Shown: in pieces, positions 27,907-28,194 of the stretch
How positions within the stretch are numbered: the first letter of the stretch is position 1
Layout: the number at the start of each line of letters is the position of its first letter
NCBI RefSeq assembly: GCF_963678635.1
Contig: NW_026970855.1
Span: 1-28,194, forward strand
Direction of reading: 5' to 3'
Origin: Symsagittifera roscoffensis
Lineage: Eukaryota; Xenacoelomorpha; Acoela; Convolutidae
DNA: 28,194 nucleotides
Made by a program: the position numbers and the translations under genes
Notes under the pieces: model-generated
Databases searched by the model: none
Seen by the model: only the letters and a program-made list of their open reading frames with translations
Told to the model about the DNA's origin: nothing

Positions 27907-28194
27907 TAATACGCCAAACGAAAAACCATTTTAGGCTTGCAATTTATTTTTAAATTGTGAAAAATTGAGCCTGAAATCCATATATGCTGTAAAGTCAGTC
28001 ATAAGCCATTGTTTTGATTATATAAGTTTAAAGAGTCGAGAAAGTTTGTGCTAATGTTTTTCGTCAATCTAATTGTTCCTGCAAAAACAGTATGGAGTTT
28101 TTTTGGATTATTGGATTATCAATATTTTCAAACCATCAAAAAACTATCGTTTTATGTTATTTGATCTGCATTTATATATCATAGATTAGGTTTT

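Noticed and set aside
1-28194. tRNA, rRNA or snRNA genes
   Set aside because: I looked for tRNA A/B boxes and common rRNA motifs by eye and found none; a covariance-model scan would be needed to exclude degenerate copies.

Overview
The window looks like an AT-rich intergenic and intronic stretch of a metazoan, probably invertebrate, genome. There are no bacterial-style operons and no long intact ORFs. The one gene I can support is split by spliceosomal introns and encodes a rhodopsin-like (class A) G-protein-coupled receptor on the minus strand. Most of the remaining sequence is transposon debris. I cannot name the species from sequence alone.

The receptor's first coding exon lies at 9658-10037 (N-terminus, TM1, TM2). 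The next lies at about 610-752 (TM3 with a DRA/DRY-type motif, TM4). Donor and acceptor phases match exactly across an intron of about 8.9 kb (753-9657). The exons for TM5-TM7 would lie to the left of base 1. On the plus strand there are only weaker exon candidates: a GC-rich ATG-proximal exon at 11397, a duplicated exon-like block at 11923 and 13071, and a short peptide frame with a stop at 3115.

The main theme is one family of short (about 440-570 bp) non-autonomous elements seen roughly two dozen times on both strands. Each starts TGTTCCGACT. It carries the inverse (AGTCGGAACA) just inside its other end, followed by a hairpin CAGGGCttcGCCCTG and a tail ATACGAGCAGTCTTGTT. A terminal inverted repeat at one end, a subterminal one at the other, a 3' hairpin and no target-site duplication match Helentron/Helitron2 rolling-circle elements. 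One copy (23884-24449) sits inside another (23612-24648) and gives a natural empty site. No Rep/helicase gene is present.

Other mobile DNA: a decayed Mutator-like (MULE) transposon with inverted ends (about 15641-17345); a roughly 100 bp inverted piece of that MULE inserted between 12 bp direct repeats in a nearby Helentron copy (17596-17701); a 450 bp hAT-type MITE with an 8 bp target duplication (27046-27495), abutted by a foldback MITE (27503-27906); a foldback element (20715-20923); and a small inverted-end element (15151-15307). There is also a satellite-like array of about 172 bp units (2217-3070), a three-unit 45 bp repeat (3503-3624), and a tandem duplication of about 1.15 kb (11478-13757) with one breakpoint inside a Helentron copy.

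The intervals 5560-7020, 10060-11390, 17810-19040, 21570-23110 and 25632-26440 show only AT-rich DNA with no feature I can support.
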